Notes: generated by a model from the letters alone, not told the origin. Positions 1-12,961 are shown, numbered from the stretch's first letter. The stretch is DNA of 64,000 bases from Balanoglossus misakiensis (GCA_040954595.2 CM082585.2:8742001-8806000), one strand, 5' to 3'. A program made the numbers and translations.

Positions 1-3000
1 GGCATGGTATTTTATTGTAGAGAAACCCATGGAAATGCATCAGAAAATTCATATTCCTAGGATATGAACTAGCCTACACACAATTCCATATCCATGGCTA
101 TCGCTTTACCCCTACATATGAAAAGAGATCAGAACAGAAAATATAACAATAAGAACGCCAACAGGTAGTGTTTTTATCCCTGCACGGATGTAGGTTGTAC
201 AGATTGTGTGGGAGGAGCCTCCAATATTTTTCTCTCCACCCACGTCATCGCAAAAAAAACTGACGCAGACGCACGCACGTAGTTCTCATAAACACGACGC
301 ACTCTCCAAACGTGAGCTGTACGGGCTGACATGTTAAAACGTTACGGGAAAGCTGGTGTGGCCGCGCGTGTTGATCTTGGTTTGGACACCAAAGGTGTTC
401 GTGTCTTGACAGGGGCTTAAAATGTGGCCGTAGAGGGCAGTGAATTACAGCTCTAAAACGAGATATACGTATTCTCATCCATTAAAAAACGAAATTTGCT
501 TCAGAAGAGGTGACGATGGTCATTCACTCCTCAGATTTATTTGTATATAAGTGCGTCATTTCTTTAACACGTCACTTCGGATAATATATGTTAAATTATT
601 TTAGCCCATTTACATTTTTTGACGTTGGCCGTGAGGACCAGTGGGGTGCAAGATATTCTAAGTTACTGTTCATTCTGTACAACAATTTCAACTTTCCCTA
701 GCAACGGCCTCCCGTCAGAAGGCAACACTGTCTCTATATGGAGTCTAAAAAACGGATCATTGTCCAAGAAACGCAATGTTGTTATTGTGCTTTCTGGTGT
801 ACCGCATGTTATAAATTTGCAATTTAACATAGAAAAAGGTCCGATTCAAACCAGCCAAGTTGTCAAGGTAACTGTGCAGGAATGTGAAACCCGCGTGAAG
901 TGGTGCCTCACCGCATCCTATCCACGTGGCCTGCAGGCGTCCGGACACGACCACCTGTTGGAAGGGACGATGAATCGGCTTCGTGGTGGGACTAGATATA
1001 TGATGAAGATGAATGGTAATGGTTGTGGTGGTGGTGGTTCTGGTAATGGTGATGATGGTGGTAGTGATGGTGGCGGCGGCAGCAAGGACCACCAAGGCGA
1101 CGTCGGTGACCCGTAGTGATTGTGGTGCCACAGGACAAAGATCTAGTTCTCATTTCCCGATTCTCGCACTAGTTCTTGCTGACGTTGAATATTTATGGCA
1201 TGGCGGGTGTAAAGCTCTTATTTCCGTTGAAATATAGATCGAATCAGGTTAATCCATTTATGTGGGTCTGTATATATAATGGTAACAACAGAACCGACCC
1301 ACTCTTGCCTGTCGCCGCCGGGAGTTATCATGATCAGCCCAAAGAAATTACAGGATGTGTGACGTAACTCGTAAATATTAGCCAATTATCAATTACAGCA
1401 TTGTTCACGTAATATTGGATGGAAAAGATCTGTGGAAATTTTTCAATGTGATACAGACAACTTTGTGTTCATATACATACATGTATATAAAAGCGAATGA
1501 CGATCAAATATTTTGAGAAACGACAGTTAGTATTTATCACCGAAGTATCATTGCCAAGATCAGCGGAGGTTTGGAATAGCGTAGTTCAGAGATCATTATT
1601 TTAGAGATGAGAACAAACATTATAAGGACAACTCCAGGTCAACGTGAATTGTTTGGAGCGTCCACGTTGCACATCTGTTCCAAGAGAGCGGTGCGTAAAC
1701 TGACCAATCACAAGTGCTGTGGACGTCAGGCGTGCGGATAATAATTGACCAATCAGAATTATCGGGTCTAAATTAGGCTTAATTAGCAAAACAGTGACGA
1801 TTGCTCTTCGCACCCATTTTCTAATTTTAGCTGGGGTGTAGGAACTCTGCTCAACGCTATTGTAAAGATTATTCTTACACTTCCGAAACTTCAGGTTCGA
1901 ATTCCCTATGCCCACTTCTCTCGGGTCAATAAATCAGCATTAAAAATGTGTTGTTGTTTTGTCAACGTTTCGCAGTTACACTGGGAGTTCCCATCCTCAT
2001 CACTGAATTCGTTGACTCGTCAGGATTTGCCTCCTCTTGGAGAGTTTCAAAATAGAATTTATTTTTTGTTTCATTGGTCGTTACTTTCCCAACGGGCCAG
2101 GTTGTGTGATAGTTAGCGCACGACTGCGAACACGGTGGGAGAGTCCGTTGGGGACCAGCCATTAGCAACGCGTCCGAGAATATTCCAGATCTGCAGCCAA
2201 TGGCCTCCAACAGATCAGGGGAAAATGTCAAACATAGGTGTTGCCACTGAAAATAAACTTGTTTTCCATATGCATCTAAGGAAGTCTTCGTGGGCAGAGA
2301 ATCCTTTGATTGTGCAGCGTGTCTTTGAACGCCCACGAGAGAAGATGTTCGATGGCGACGTTGGAAGCTAATAAAGCGGTGAAGACTTGATCATACAGGA
2401 TTCACAAGCGGTTGTTTTTTTTTCCATTTTACGTAATCTCCACGAAATACGTCAAATGTGCCAATTTTGCGTATGGTCTTCGGAAGCCGTTGAGCGGATA
2501 ATGCTTAGCAACTGAGCAATCGCGGCATTTCCTTCTGTCGCGAGTCGCCTGTGAACGTGAAACCACAGGACGAGTTTGGAAGAAAATCGACACAGTTTAC
2601 AAGTCTCCGTCGCCTTCCAACACCTTTTCCTAATCGTTCCCAGCCTTTCCGTTTTCTTGACGATGATGTGTACCTGGAGAAGGCCGATGGGACGTTCTGG
2701 GTGGGCCTGCATAAATCCTGACTGCGACTGAAAAGCACGATCAGTTACACACAAAAAACTTGTCGCAATCGTTTCCTCGTCTTTTGAGAGTCTGTCTCGC
2801 CAACGTAATAATGAAAAATGTGTCAAGTAGCACGGCGACGTAAAGAGCGACAAAAAACAAAAGAACACAAAACAAAATTACGTAAGAATAAAACTGCTTT
2901 TGTCCATTGATCCAGGGGGTCTGTTTGCGACGTGGGCTGTCCTCCCATAGTGCTTTACACAAAATGGCGGCCGACGTGTAAACAGCAGTGTATCTTTGAC

Positions 3001-4624
3001 TCCTGATTTTCCAGATTGAAAGGTTTGTGCGCAATAATTTCGATTATTTTCATTTAATTTTGTGTGTAGCTTGTTTTTTGCACATGTCAGACTTTGACAC
3101 TTACAGTATTTGTTGAGGTTACATTGGAATTTTGTTTCCGAATCCATCAAAACCGTGACAGTCGCGCTCCTGTCTCAGTATGGACCGTGAGATAGTCCCG
3201 ACATTATAATTCAGCTGGCTTGGAGCAATATGGTTCTCTGAATGGATTTTAATTAGATAGAATTTCCTCGCCATAAAAACGCTATCATCTGTTGATTCGC
3301 TTGTTTATCTTTACATATTAAGACTTCGATATTTCAAGAGCAATTTGGAACGTGCAAGGATTCTGTATTATTCAGCTGTGTGTTGGTATTTCTTGCTTTT
3401 TGCGGGTTTCTTGCGGACGCACCCTTCGTCTCGCGATTTATCTCAGACAGTTTAAAGTAGCGAGTGTTCGCCGAGTATCAGCTGGCGCAGTGTAAAAAAA
3501 ATCAAATCGATATTTTAAAGGGCATGCCGGATATCCGTCTTTCTAAATGTCCAGACTTGTCAGTGCTACCTGGCCAGGGTGTAATGTACATGTACATGTA
3601 TGTTGATTTCGTAACGGAGCGAGCGGCTGGAATAGATGAATCTGTATATATATATGGCAGTACGATTTAACATAAGGTTGACCCACAGACTGCGCTTACC
3701 CCGTCACACAACAGGAAAAGTATGACATTTTAGACGGCAAATGTGAGAGTGTCCGGACTTCATTACACGGTTGGCAGTTTTAGGGGGGACGCAGTGATCG
3801 CCGTCGTAAAATACTAATTGAGCCAATGTATTTGTTGTATGTCCTCCCATTTTTAATAGTCGGATGAAGCCGAGGCAGCTTCATTCATAAAAGCTCAACG
3901 TGGGCACACGTCATGGCTGCCGCGTATTTAATTTATAGAACCTTATTGAATGACACCGAGTTTTTTTCCAGAGAAGTGGCCACTGTACTTCGGTGCCCAG
4001 TAGCCAATAATCGTACAATTGTTTCATTGTTTATTAATTTTAATGTGTTTTAATGTTTTGTTGCATTTGTGAGTAAAAGGAGAGTTCATGTTACACTGTC
4101 TGTGAGCTATGGAGAATAGGTAATTAAGTTCAAGGTGAACCAATAGCTACTTTCAGTTCCCGAACCTACAGTCACTTAATTTTTAACGCCGACACTTGAG
4201 TGATATATGATGTAAAAAAACACGCACAGTACAAGTGGTTTGGTCCCCCAATCACATTTCGGGACATTTAATTTTTAGCAATTTTATGCAAACATCTTCA
4301 TAAGCAAAAAGTGAACCTTTTTTATTATATCTTCATGTATATTAAATGTCTTGCTCTCAAGGGCAAGTTTGCTTCCGGATGGATTACAACAAAACGTGAC
4401 CACCCTGCGCCAATTCAGAATCAGATTATTTTTTCACACAAAAATGAGTGTCATTTTCCTCACAGATATGTACATATGCAGTTTGATATGAATGCCCCTT
4501 TTTTTTCAATTGCCATATGGCACGAAAAAGATTGGAATATTCGTAAAATCCCAATGTCAGATTTCCTCCAATTGCTAACCCAGCTGTACGCTTGTGTATA
4601 TCTTCATCATAATCTAAAAAAGAA
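1..4624. other. Non-coding DNA upstream of FNDC3, distal part
   Basis: No open frame here shows domain character or codon structure with usable splice sites. The longest frames (about 619-1116 and the overlapping minus frame) owe their length to a GGT/GAT-rich simple repeat. Several short CpG-containing patches occur (around 240-440, 2500-2640 and 2940-3000, the last with an ATGGCGGCC motif of YY1 type), so a 5'-UTR exon or enhancer could lie here, but none can be assigned. Confidence 0.5.
1005..1083. repeat. GGT/GAT-rich microsatellite
   Basis: An imperfect trinucleotide tract of GGT, GAT, GGTAAT and GGC units. It creates artificial Gly/Val/Asp/Ser-rich reading frames on the + strand and Thr/Ile-rich frames on the - strand. 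Confidence 0.8.
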
Positions 4625-5016
4625 TTAAAGCTGCAAGCAGCATTGTCCGGGCCCAAGCTCTATTATCTGATCTGATTATTAGATATGCACATAATTAATG
4701 TGTAGAAACATAATGCTGTGTTTTATCCCAAGAAATATCAAGGTTATATCTATGTTTGGTGCTGATATAGTGTTAAGTAGGGCAAAGGTCACCCAGGGGT
4801 CACCCACAATTTGGGGAGAATATTTTGACCCATAGTGGTCCATGTCCAACAAAAACCAGACCTCTAGCCCTTGTGGTTAGCCCGGAATTAGGTATGCACA
4901 TAAATAATGAGTTAAGCAGGTGTCACAGGTGACCCAAAACGTTGGCTTTTCATTATGGCCCCATATCTCCAAATGCCAAGGCTGTACCTGCTTTGGAGGC
5001 CGAGATATGCAAAAGT

Positions 5017-5039
5017 AGGTCAAAGGTCATCTGAGGTCA
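5017..5039 (+). promoter_or_regulatory. Composite nuclear-receptor half-site array (DR1 plus DR4)
   Basis: Three perfect AGGTCA half-sites in a row: 5017-5022, 5024-5029 and 5034-5039. The first two, spaced by one base, form a consensus DR1 (the class bound by RXR, HNF4, COUP-TF and PPAR). The second and third, spaced by four, form a DR4 (LXR/TR class). It lies inside the transposable element; function is inferred from motif only. Confidence 0.5.
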
Positions 5040-5146
5040 CCCAAAATTTGGGCAGAAAATTTTTACCCATAGTGGTCCATGTCCAATAAAAACCAGACCT
5101 CTAGCTCTATTGGTTCGCCTGTAATTAGTTATGCACATAATTAATG

Positions 5147-5162
5147 AGGTCAGCAGAGGTCA
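5147..5162 (+). promoter_or_regulatory. DR4 nuclear-receptor-type site
   Basis: Two perfect AGGTCA half-sites separated by GCAG, followed directly by CAGGTGACC. It belongs to the repeated internal unit of the element. Confidence 0.4.
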
Positions 5163-5253
5163 CAGGTGACCCAAAACTTTGGCTTTTCATAATGGCCCCA
5201 TATCTCCGAATGCCAAGGCTGTACCTGCTTTGGATGCCGAGATATTCAAAAGT

Positions 5254-5276
5254 AGGTCAAAGGTCACCGGAGGTCA
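5254..5276 (+). promoter_or_regulatory. Second composite DR1 plus DR4 array
   Basis: AGGTCA half-sites at 5254-5259, 5261-5266 and 5271-5276, with the same spacings as the 5017 array. The spacer of the DR4 has diverged (CCGG against TCTG) while the half-sites are unchanged. Confidence 0.5.
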
Positions 5277-5384
5277 CCCAACATTTGGGCAAAATATTTT
5301 GACCCCATACTGATCCATGTCCAAAAAAACTCAAACCTTTAGGTCTATTGGTTAATCTGTAATTAGGTATGCGCATATTTAATG

Positions 5385-5400
5385 AGGTCAGCAGAGGTCA
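5385..5400 (+). promoter_or_regulatory. DR4 nuclear-receptor-type site
   Basis: AGGTCA-GCAG-AGGTCA, identical in half-sites and spacer to 5147-5162 and part of the next repeat unit of the element. Confidence 0.4.
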
Positions 5401-5524
5401 AAGTGGTCATGAAAAGTAGCGAAATTATTTGATCACATACAAATCCACATACATCAAAAACCAAACTTATAGCCCTATTGGTTAGCCTGGAATTAGATAT
5501 GCAGAAAAATGATGCGTCAAAAGT

Positions 5525-5537
5525 AGGTCAAAGGTCA
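5525..5537 (+). promoter_or_regulatory. DR1 nuclear-receptor-type site
   Basis: A perfect AGGTCAAAGGTCA; here the third half-site present in the other two arrays is absent. Confidence 0.4.
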
Positions 5538-6316
5538 TTGCCAAAATTACCAAAATATTTATAGCTTATTCTTGTCATATGATGATTCATATCCATAAAA
5601 AGAATTTCTGTGCTATCAATTATTAGGCTAGAAAGGGAATTTTTACTTTTTAATCGTTTTTCACAAAATCCAATATGGCCGCCATAATCTTCGACCAATC
5701 ACATTCATCTTCGCAAACTTGATAGACATCTGTTTAATGACCACACACACCAAATCTTGTGACTCGGTTATGGCCGGTTCTTGAGTAGAAGATTTTTCAA
5801 ATTTTACTAGGGTTTTTCGAAAATCCAATATGGCCGCCATAATCTTCGACCAATCACAATGATCTTCGCAAACTTGATAGACATCAGTTAGGTGACCACA
5901 TACCCCAAACCCTGTGTCTCGGTTATCACCGGTTCTGGAGAAGAAGATTTTTGAAATTTAGGCCAGATTTCAGAAAAAAAATTGTAGCAAAAAAACTGCA
6001 ACTTTGTCAGCATAATTTCCAATTACAAAAATGATGGGCAAAAGGTAGTCTACGAGCATGCCAAATTTGAAGTCGATCTGACGTGTAGTTTCTGAGATCT
6101 GAGATTTGCATTTTTTCAGAAAATCCAAGATGGCCGCCATGTCACATGACTAATTAAGTATTCACAAGTCACTGCACATCTACTCATTGACCTTGACCAC
6201 TGTAGCAAGTTTGAGAACTGTACCTGCAGCAGTGTTTGAGATCTAGAGCGATAAAGAATGGAACCAAGAATAAAGAAAGAAAGAAAGAAAGACAGAAAAA
6301 CCCCAGCGAAACCAAT

Positions 6317-6348
6317 ACGGGCCCAAGCCTGGCTTGGCTTGGGCCCGT
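6317..6348. repeat. Perfect 13-bp-arm hairpin at the 3' end of the element
   Basis: ACGGGCCCAAGCC, a six-base loop TGGCTT, then the exact reverse complement. It lies two bases inside the terminal TTAA. The 5' end has a smaller counterpart (GCTGC-AA-GCAGC). Confidence 0.85.
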
Positions 6349-6354
6349 AATTAA

Positions 6355-9300
6355 CCCTTTCACCACATGTCACTCGAAGATGAACTGATCAAGAGACATC
6401 TCTTGGAATATTCCATTTTTCTCTGACCGTGGGGGCATTGGTTTATCGTGGCCTGTTTTATCTGATGTTGCATTCCCACAACAATCGTCGAGGAATTGCT
6501 AGTAAAATTGTAAAAAAAAATCTGAATTCTTTGCTAATCTTGAAGCTATAGATAGCCAGATAGCCCTTTCTTTGTTTCTTAATCTAATCCAAAAAGACAA
6601 AAAACTAGTCGTTGAGAATTCATCGCAGCCACTATAGATAAATGTGAGGAAGATTTACACGTCTCAGTTCAAATCACACAGGGCAAGCATTTTTCCAAAA
6701 TGGTTCTTTGATGTTATGATTTATGTTACTGTAGTCTGTTCGGCGCCATCTAATAACATCTTCCATTTTTCAACACCTGAGATTTATTTTTATTCAAAAT
6801 CTGCCTTTTTTTCTTCTTTCTCCCTGAGGGGCAAAACAGAATTCATATGTCTGTTACCCTTCAATGGTAAATGTGTATTGACATTGTCTTTGCAACAGCC
6901 CCATTTATCAGTTATTTGATTTTCAAATTTTCAGATTTACTCCTCAGTCCTTCAGCAAACGCTGCCCTGTTTGGATTTGCATAAATGTGACTTTTGTTTG
7001 TTGATCATGAGAGACAGAACACAAGTAAACAAATCTGTGTGTCTATTGCACAATGTTATTGTAATCTTGTGTTCTGTTTAATTAAACTTTTAAAAAGTGA
7101 CGCAAAATGGATTTGAATTTTTAGGTTGTGTGCAGTAACTCTCTTGAACCAGAATATATTTTTATTGTGAGATAAAAAAATTATTACTTCGTTTTACAGT
7201 CGAAAGCAGGGCATTAGTTAGTTGCAACACCAAAGCGTAGCTTTCAAAACAGATTTAAATCCCCAGTCATGTGACCAGGGATGTCCACTTAGCTGATTTG
7301 CATAACAATGGAGGCTACCTTTGCACATGATCAATGGCAGGAAGTCCCTCAGTCTGTTCTCAAGCTTCCTTCTAAACGTCAATTTTCCAATATTCTGTCA
7401 CTTTAGTTGAAAGGTTCATTTCCTTTGCTGCAATTTGCAAAGAGAGAGAGAGAGGGTGGCACGCCATTACCTGTTGAATTCGAAATCCGTTCTTTTGACG
7501 TTTGCCAGTCAGGGGCTGGCACCTATTGTCCGAAATCCACCCTGCTAATCCTTTGATATGCTAAATAGGGGGGAATTTGCCCTACAATAACAATGCCCTG
7601 TGTAAGGTTCAAGCCGCTGTCATTAAAAAAATCTAGGTTGGGTAACCAGATTAGGTACCTGTCCACTGGCTTCTGACGGTCTTTGTTTTGGACACTGGCA
7701 GACTATGGTACCACCAGCCTTATGTTAGATAATGACATAGCCGCGTCCTATATGCAATGAAGTTGAAGGGGAACGCCCAGTACTGTTACCTACCGCTCCT
7801 GATAAACAGGGCAACCCTGTGCCAGGTTAGCTCCAAGGGGTGGTGGTGCAAAGGCTTTGGACCATCGAAAAAAAGAAACACCTAGATTATTCTGACATCT
7901 CCCAGCGTCACCCCAACCACCACCCCGAAAACAATTACGAAAGGATTTCAAAACTTGTCCTTGCATTACTTTGTGTTAACTAAGTTAGTTCACACGGAAC
8001 TCCTACAAACTAGCAACATCTTAACATTCTTGAGAAAGGCACGGCCTTGAACCGGGATGGTTGGTATTTGTGACAGAAGGGCAACATTTCTGTGGTTTTA
8101 TCAACAGTTGAAGAATTGCACATGTGGTCAAAAAAAATTTTGTGACCCCTGAAATTAGATCAAAATACGCAGTTGTGTGCCAGGTCAAATAGTGTATTTG
8201 GGATCATTATAATGCCCCTTTCAAAAAAATTTAATTTTTACCCCTCTGAGAAATGTTATTCTCATTGTGGTGTTCATGTATAAAGTGCAGTTTCTTGCTC
8301 CAGTCCTCTGATCAACAAATTGATCTGCACAGCCTAAATGTGTGTGCAACCTTCTCTGTTATTGTTGACATTTGAATATAATTCCTAGCTATAAATCAAG
8401 TGCTCATGGGAATGCTGTATTGTGCAAACAGTCTAGATGCTGTGTCCACAAACTAACAGGCCAGTGAAAATGCATCCAAATGCATATGCTGTTTAGATGC
8501 ACCATACAAAAAATATTTTTATTGTAAAAATTATCAAAAACTACATCTCGCATTCACTCTCTTTTCCTGGTTTTATAAGTATGTAATAAAATATCCTGAT
8601 TAAAAATACATCCTGTTGATTCATGCATTTTTTTATGGTTTCTAAATCAATGTAATAATGTTAAGAAGCCATTCGTGTCATTCCAGAACAAATATCCTTG
8701 TTGCCAGTGTTAGCCATCAAAGCACTGCTTGAAAACTGTTTACATCTTCCGTGAAAGGTCAGTGACCTCTCCAGATATCCTATCCCACAAGCCACCAGTG
8801 GGCCAGCTTTCTTGTAATTTGAGGCGCAAAGTCAGACTTGCCAGCAAGCTGGGATCTGCAGAGTGTGGAATTATGATTATGTCAATATTACAACAGAAGC
8901 CCTGTTGTGATGTCATAGTACTACATGTGTATTTTTATGTCATGGGAGATAACCGTAAAAAATGGAGTTTCATGGGGCTGTCCCTTTATGGTGAATACTT
9001 AACCACATCTTAGTTCAGTTGATACCCAGACTCAAACAACACTCAAGAAAATTGCCTGTGAATGTTGATGATTTGCGAGAAATGCTCAGTCTGTTGGTAG
9101 TCATTTCACAAGGTACGAGAAGCCAGCCGCCACAAAGCACACAGTTGTCGAGTAAGTTTCCTCTGCGTAAACAATTAACTGGTGTATACCAAACGTCTCC
9201 GGCAGCATGGCTTGTATGCCAGGAATTTTATCAAACAAATTCTTCCTTGTGTGAAAATCGCATTAGTAAACAAGAAAATGCAAGGCCCAGTGGCTAACCT

Positions 9301-10282
9301 AGATTTGTTTCTTTTCCGTCCAGCGGTGTCACAGTTTGCATTAGGGGTGGATTCTGAGAATGAGGAAACCCAGCCCTTCGAATCTTTGCATGTTGTTTTT
9401 CAGCTTCTGTGGATTGCTTTTGAAACTGTGAAAGGAGCTGAATTTCAGCCACTTGAAAAATAAAATTGAGCCGATTGTTATCCTGCGTTATATACAAAAT
9501 ATATTAATCCCTTGCTGATATACTTTGTGATACACATAAGAAATTATATCACAAGAGTATTTGCATATTGTGCCCTTACATAGGGTGGCAGACTCGACTC
9601 CACTGTAACTGGAGATTCAACAGGTCATTGATCAGACAAGGGTGCCCTTTAAAAAAGCACGGCTTTTGAAATCTGCATTAAATATATCGGGATGTTTTGT
9701 GTTGGCCATATATCTTTGCTGAAGTATGAACGTTTTCTTGCACCTTTCTGAAACATACGTCATTTTGTTAAATTTGTCATTAAGGAATAGACGCATTGCG
9801 CGTTATGTGAATGATTTGACAATAGGTGAAACCCCTCAATTGTTTTGGCCAGTGGTACAATTAAAATGTTTCCATGTGAAATTTTCACCACTCTCCTAGG
9901 TAGCAAAATGCTGTTTAACTTAACGTAGGGAGAATGACACTGTGATGGTGCTCTGGGACAGGATCCTGTTGTGAACTGAATGTAATCACTGCCCTGAGAG
10001 TCTCTTTGTCATGTAATTCCCTGTTCCAGCTCAGACAGTTTGAGTCAGAAAAATTAACCCTCCCTGTAGAGTATTGCGTTAGTGCTGTTCAACCAATGAA
10101 GTGATCGGGATTAGAAACGTATATTAAAGCCAGCTTCTGGCTAAAGATGCTTTGGATTAGACGCTGAGAATGGACATGTAGGCAGTGGTGGGCTACATAA
10201 TTGACGAGCTGTCGGAGATCTGATCTGTAGAAAATAATATATTAGATGAGGATCATCATCATGATAAGGATGTTGATGAGTA
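6355..10282. other. Non-coding DNA, no gene seen
   Basis: AT-rich sequence. It opens with ACCCTTTCACC, a stub of the TTAACCCTTTCACC MITE end, directly joined to the element at 4625-6354. Short GA-repeat at about 7440. Frames at 8729-9013 and 9019-9463 have no recognisable domain and no convincing splice partners. Confidence 0.6.
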
Positions 10283-10338
10283 GGATGATGATGATGATGA
10301 TGATGATAAAGATGATTATGATGATGATGATGATGATG
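10283..10338. repeat. GAT microsatellite
   Basis: Nearly uninterrupted ATG/GAT triplets, with decayed GAT/ATC copies on the left flank from about 10247. Confidence 0.85.
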
Positions 10339-10364
10339 AATAGATCAGAAATGTTATCCATTAT

Positions 10365-10468
10365 TTAACCCTTTCATCTGTCACCGGGGTTCGTTCCAAA
10401 TCTGTTGATATCTACGGCAATGTTGGATGGACTTCTGTACAAAGGGACCTTGGGGGTGAAAAGGTGAA
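10365..10468. mobile_element. Decayed TTAACCCTTTCA-type MITE
   Basis: The left end TTAACCCTTTCA is retained and the right end has drifted to GGGGGTGAAAAGGTG. The middle still contains the family's GGACCTT block. It is about 100 bp, matching the intact copies at 12962 and 31582. Confidence 0.55.
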
Positions 10469-12961
10469 GTTTCAGTAAGAAGTGGAATTTCATAAAACTA
10501 CACATTTTCATCGAAATTCCATTGTTCATATCTTGGTACTACAGTACTGGTAATAGAAACAGGAAGGAAAAAATACGGACACGCTCAAAATAGATCCCAT
10601 CCTTTACTGTAAGCACAAAACAAAATCATTAATCTGTCAAATATAGTATGAAAATTCCCTTCATGTCATTTCTGATTTATGTAACACCCACCGTCAGTTG
10701 AAAGAAAACCCAACATTTGATAAATCTTAATGTATTTCCTCATTTTCAGTCAATGAAAACTGAGCCGTTATTGAAAAGTATTCATTTTCATCTGTGTTTA
10801 GGAGAGACGGAAGCACATTCAGCAACCATACAAACATAGGGATAATTTTATAAATGCACATAATCAGTTTCGAGTTAATGTGTTCATTTCACGTGCATTT
10901 TACAAGGACCTTGAACCTGGACAAGTATGACAATAGAAGTTGTAATTAAATGCAGGAAATGTGTAATGGTGTGTTTCTTTAATTGATTGACGCACGTTTG
11001 CTGGAATCGGAATAAGATATGTTAGGCTTTGTAATATAATGTGGTGTCATGATCGCTCGACCCTCGTGTGATGTCAATGAACTTCAGGTTTTATACATGT
11101 GCTCGCGATGTGTGTCTGTGTCTTGGCTGTCACGTGCGACACCACTTCTGAAACTAGACAGAGGTATTTTTCTCTCTCTCTCACAAGGCCGCAGACTTGA
11201 GCTCGGTTTCAATGTACTATACAGTCAAGGTCAATGTCGCCGGTATCTGTGATGTTGCTGGTGTCAATGTCAAGATCCTCGTCTCCTGTGTTCCATATGT
11301 GCGTTTGGATGTGCTGTTTCGATAATATTAATAATCACCAATATGATGACACCTGTTTGAATTGAAAAAAAAACGTTGCTATTTTTGCCGGTTATTTACG
11401 CTGCAGCAAATGGAAGGAAACAATGATCGTTTTTCGACCGAATAAAACCTGGTGCTGTCTAGTCTACCACCTGTTACTCGCTGGCTTCGTAGCCCCACAT
11501 CAACAGCTGTGCACGTCCATTCTTTGAGGCGACATATCACATAATCCAGTCCTGGGAAAAATAAATGTTAAAAAAAGATTTGTATGCGCATTTCTAGGTT
11601 ATCATGACTGTTCCACCAATATTCACCCTTCTCGCGCAATCCACCTTTATTTCATGGAAATTCCTCAGAAATTTCAATATTGGCCTCCTTGATGATCTTC
11701 TCTTGTGCATGCCCATCCATGCAGCCACAAGTGCACAGTCACGCATACGTTGGCAAAAACGCTCCGAGGTCGGCATTTGGGCATATTTTTTTAATATCAA
11801 GTCAAGGACATGATTAATATGTGGTATTCACCTGTTAAACATAACATTAGCAGCCGGTAAATCATGTATGGTGGGTGTGACTGTTAGAGGGTCACATGCA
11901 AAATTGAAAGCGAGCACTGAACAAGCTCTCGGATGATTTGATATTTCAGGAAGTGTTGCACGAAAAGGCAGACAGGTATAATAATATAATGTGATCATGA
12001 ATGAAGAAAAAAGCAAGAAAATTACTCTGATAACAGTTTGGAGCCATGCATACAAAGACACAGAGATATTGCTCGAGTTTTCTGCTTTGAGAGCTAATTT
12101 AGCAATTTTTCCATTCTTGAAGCAAATTCAATCACGCTCGGAGCGATGCACACAAGAGCTGACCGTTCAATGATTGATGCACGGCTGCAAATTATCTCTG
12201 TATATGAATAATCAGCCTTTGCATCAGTAGTTAATTGACATTGGAGTAAACGGCTTTATTCAATTTGCCAAATTGTGCACAGCCTGGACAGTCGTGTTCT
12301 CGGAAGACTCGACAATAAAAAAACACTGCTAATTAGACCACCAGATACGTATTTGCATATTTAATTGGGTTCACAGTATTAGCCGAGGCGGCAACCACAG
12401 ACTGTGGTTAGCTGCATATGTGCTCCTCATAGCTCGTTAAATATGAATAGAATTAGCATAATTTGTTAATTTTATGTCCACCTGGTGTCAGGACTTTGAT
12501 GGGTTAGCTTGTAAAAATTCATAACCCGCCATGATAAATGATGGCAGCTTTCTGAGGGATCGTCTCAATCCACTAACAAAGCTCTCTTCACCACTTTCGA
12601 ATGTATTCTTATACAGATTATTTTGTGTGAAAAAAATGTACTTTGATGTTGTACATAATATCAGATGTGATGATAATATTTTCGTTTGTTAAACACCACA
12701 GCAAAAGTACACTAGAAAGAGTGTATATATCATTTGCGTGTATATGTGTGTGTGCTTATTGTGGATACCATATCAAGTGTGAATTGAAACCTTATATGTG
12801 TACTTGTCGCTTTGCTCTGACCCACAGCTCTCAGAAAACTAAGGCAATATTGGCGTTGACCTGATAAGAAGTACTGCCCTCGCTGCCTCGGGTCATCGAC
12901 GTGCATCATCATATATGTGTGCATGCATCCCTGAACGTGAGTACGCTTTCCTATGTCAACG
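10469..12961. other. Non-coding DNA, no gene seen
   Basis: AT-rich with no domain-bearing frame. The overlapping opposite-strand frames near 11594-11813 are mutual shadows without other support. Confidence 0.55.

Larger units (their letters stand above)
4625..6354. mobile_element. TTAA-flanked non-autonomous transposable element with terminal hairpins
   Basis: A unit of about 1730 bp begins TTAA-AGCTGCAAGCAGC and ends in a GGGCCC-containing hairpin followed by GTAA-TTAA. Both ends carry GGGCCCAAGC. Inside are two sets of direct repeats: a block of about 240 bp repeated at roughly 4770-5400 (conserved phrases include GACCCATAGTGGTCCATGTC and CCCATATCTCC), and a block of about 175 bp repeated at roughly 5650 and 5820 with a third partial copy near 6112 (each with CCAATATGGCCGCCAT or a close variant). 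A GAAA-rich tract precedes the 3' hairpin. It encodes no transposase. The start sequence and the internal phrase style resemble an abundant non-coding repeat I know from teleost genomes. Class is uncertain: the TTAA flanks suggest piggyBac- or Kolobok-like mobilisation, and terminal hairpins are unusual for both. Confidence 0.75.

Noticed and set aside
619-1131. Overlapping long frames on both strands
   Set aside because: Much of their length comes from a GGT/GAT microsatellite that lacks stops in several frames.
1873-1885. GGTTCGAATTCCC, resembling a tRNA B box
   Set aside because: The flanking bases do not form a T-arm stem and no acceptor stem, D arm or anticodon arm can be folded upstream.
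4770-5400. Regular repeats considered as a CRISPR-like array
   Set aside because: Units are about 240 bp, degenerate and inside a eukaryotic transposable element; no repeat-spacer structure.
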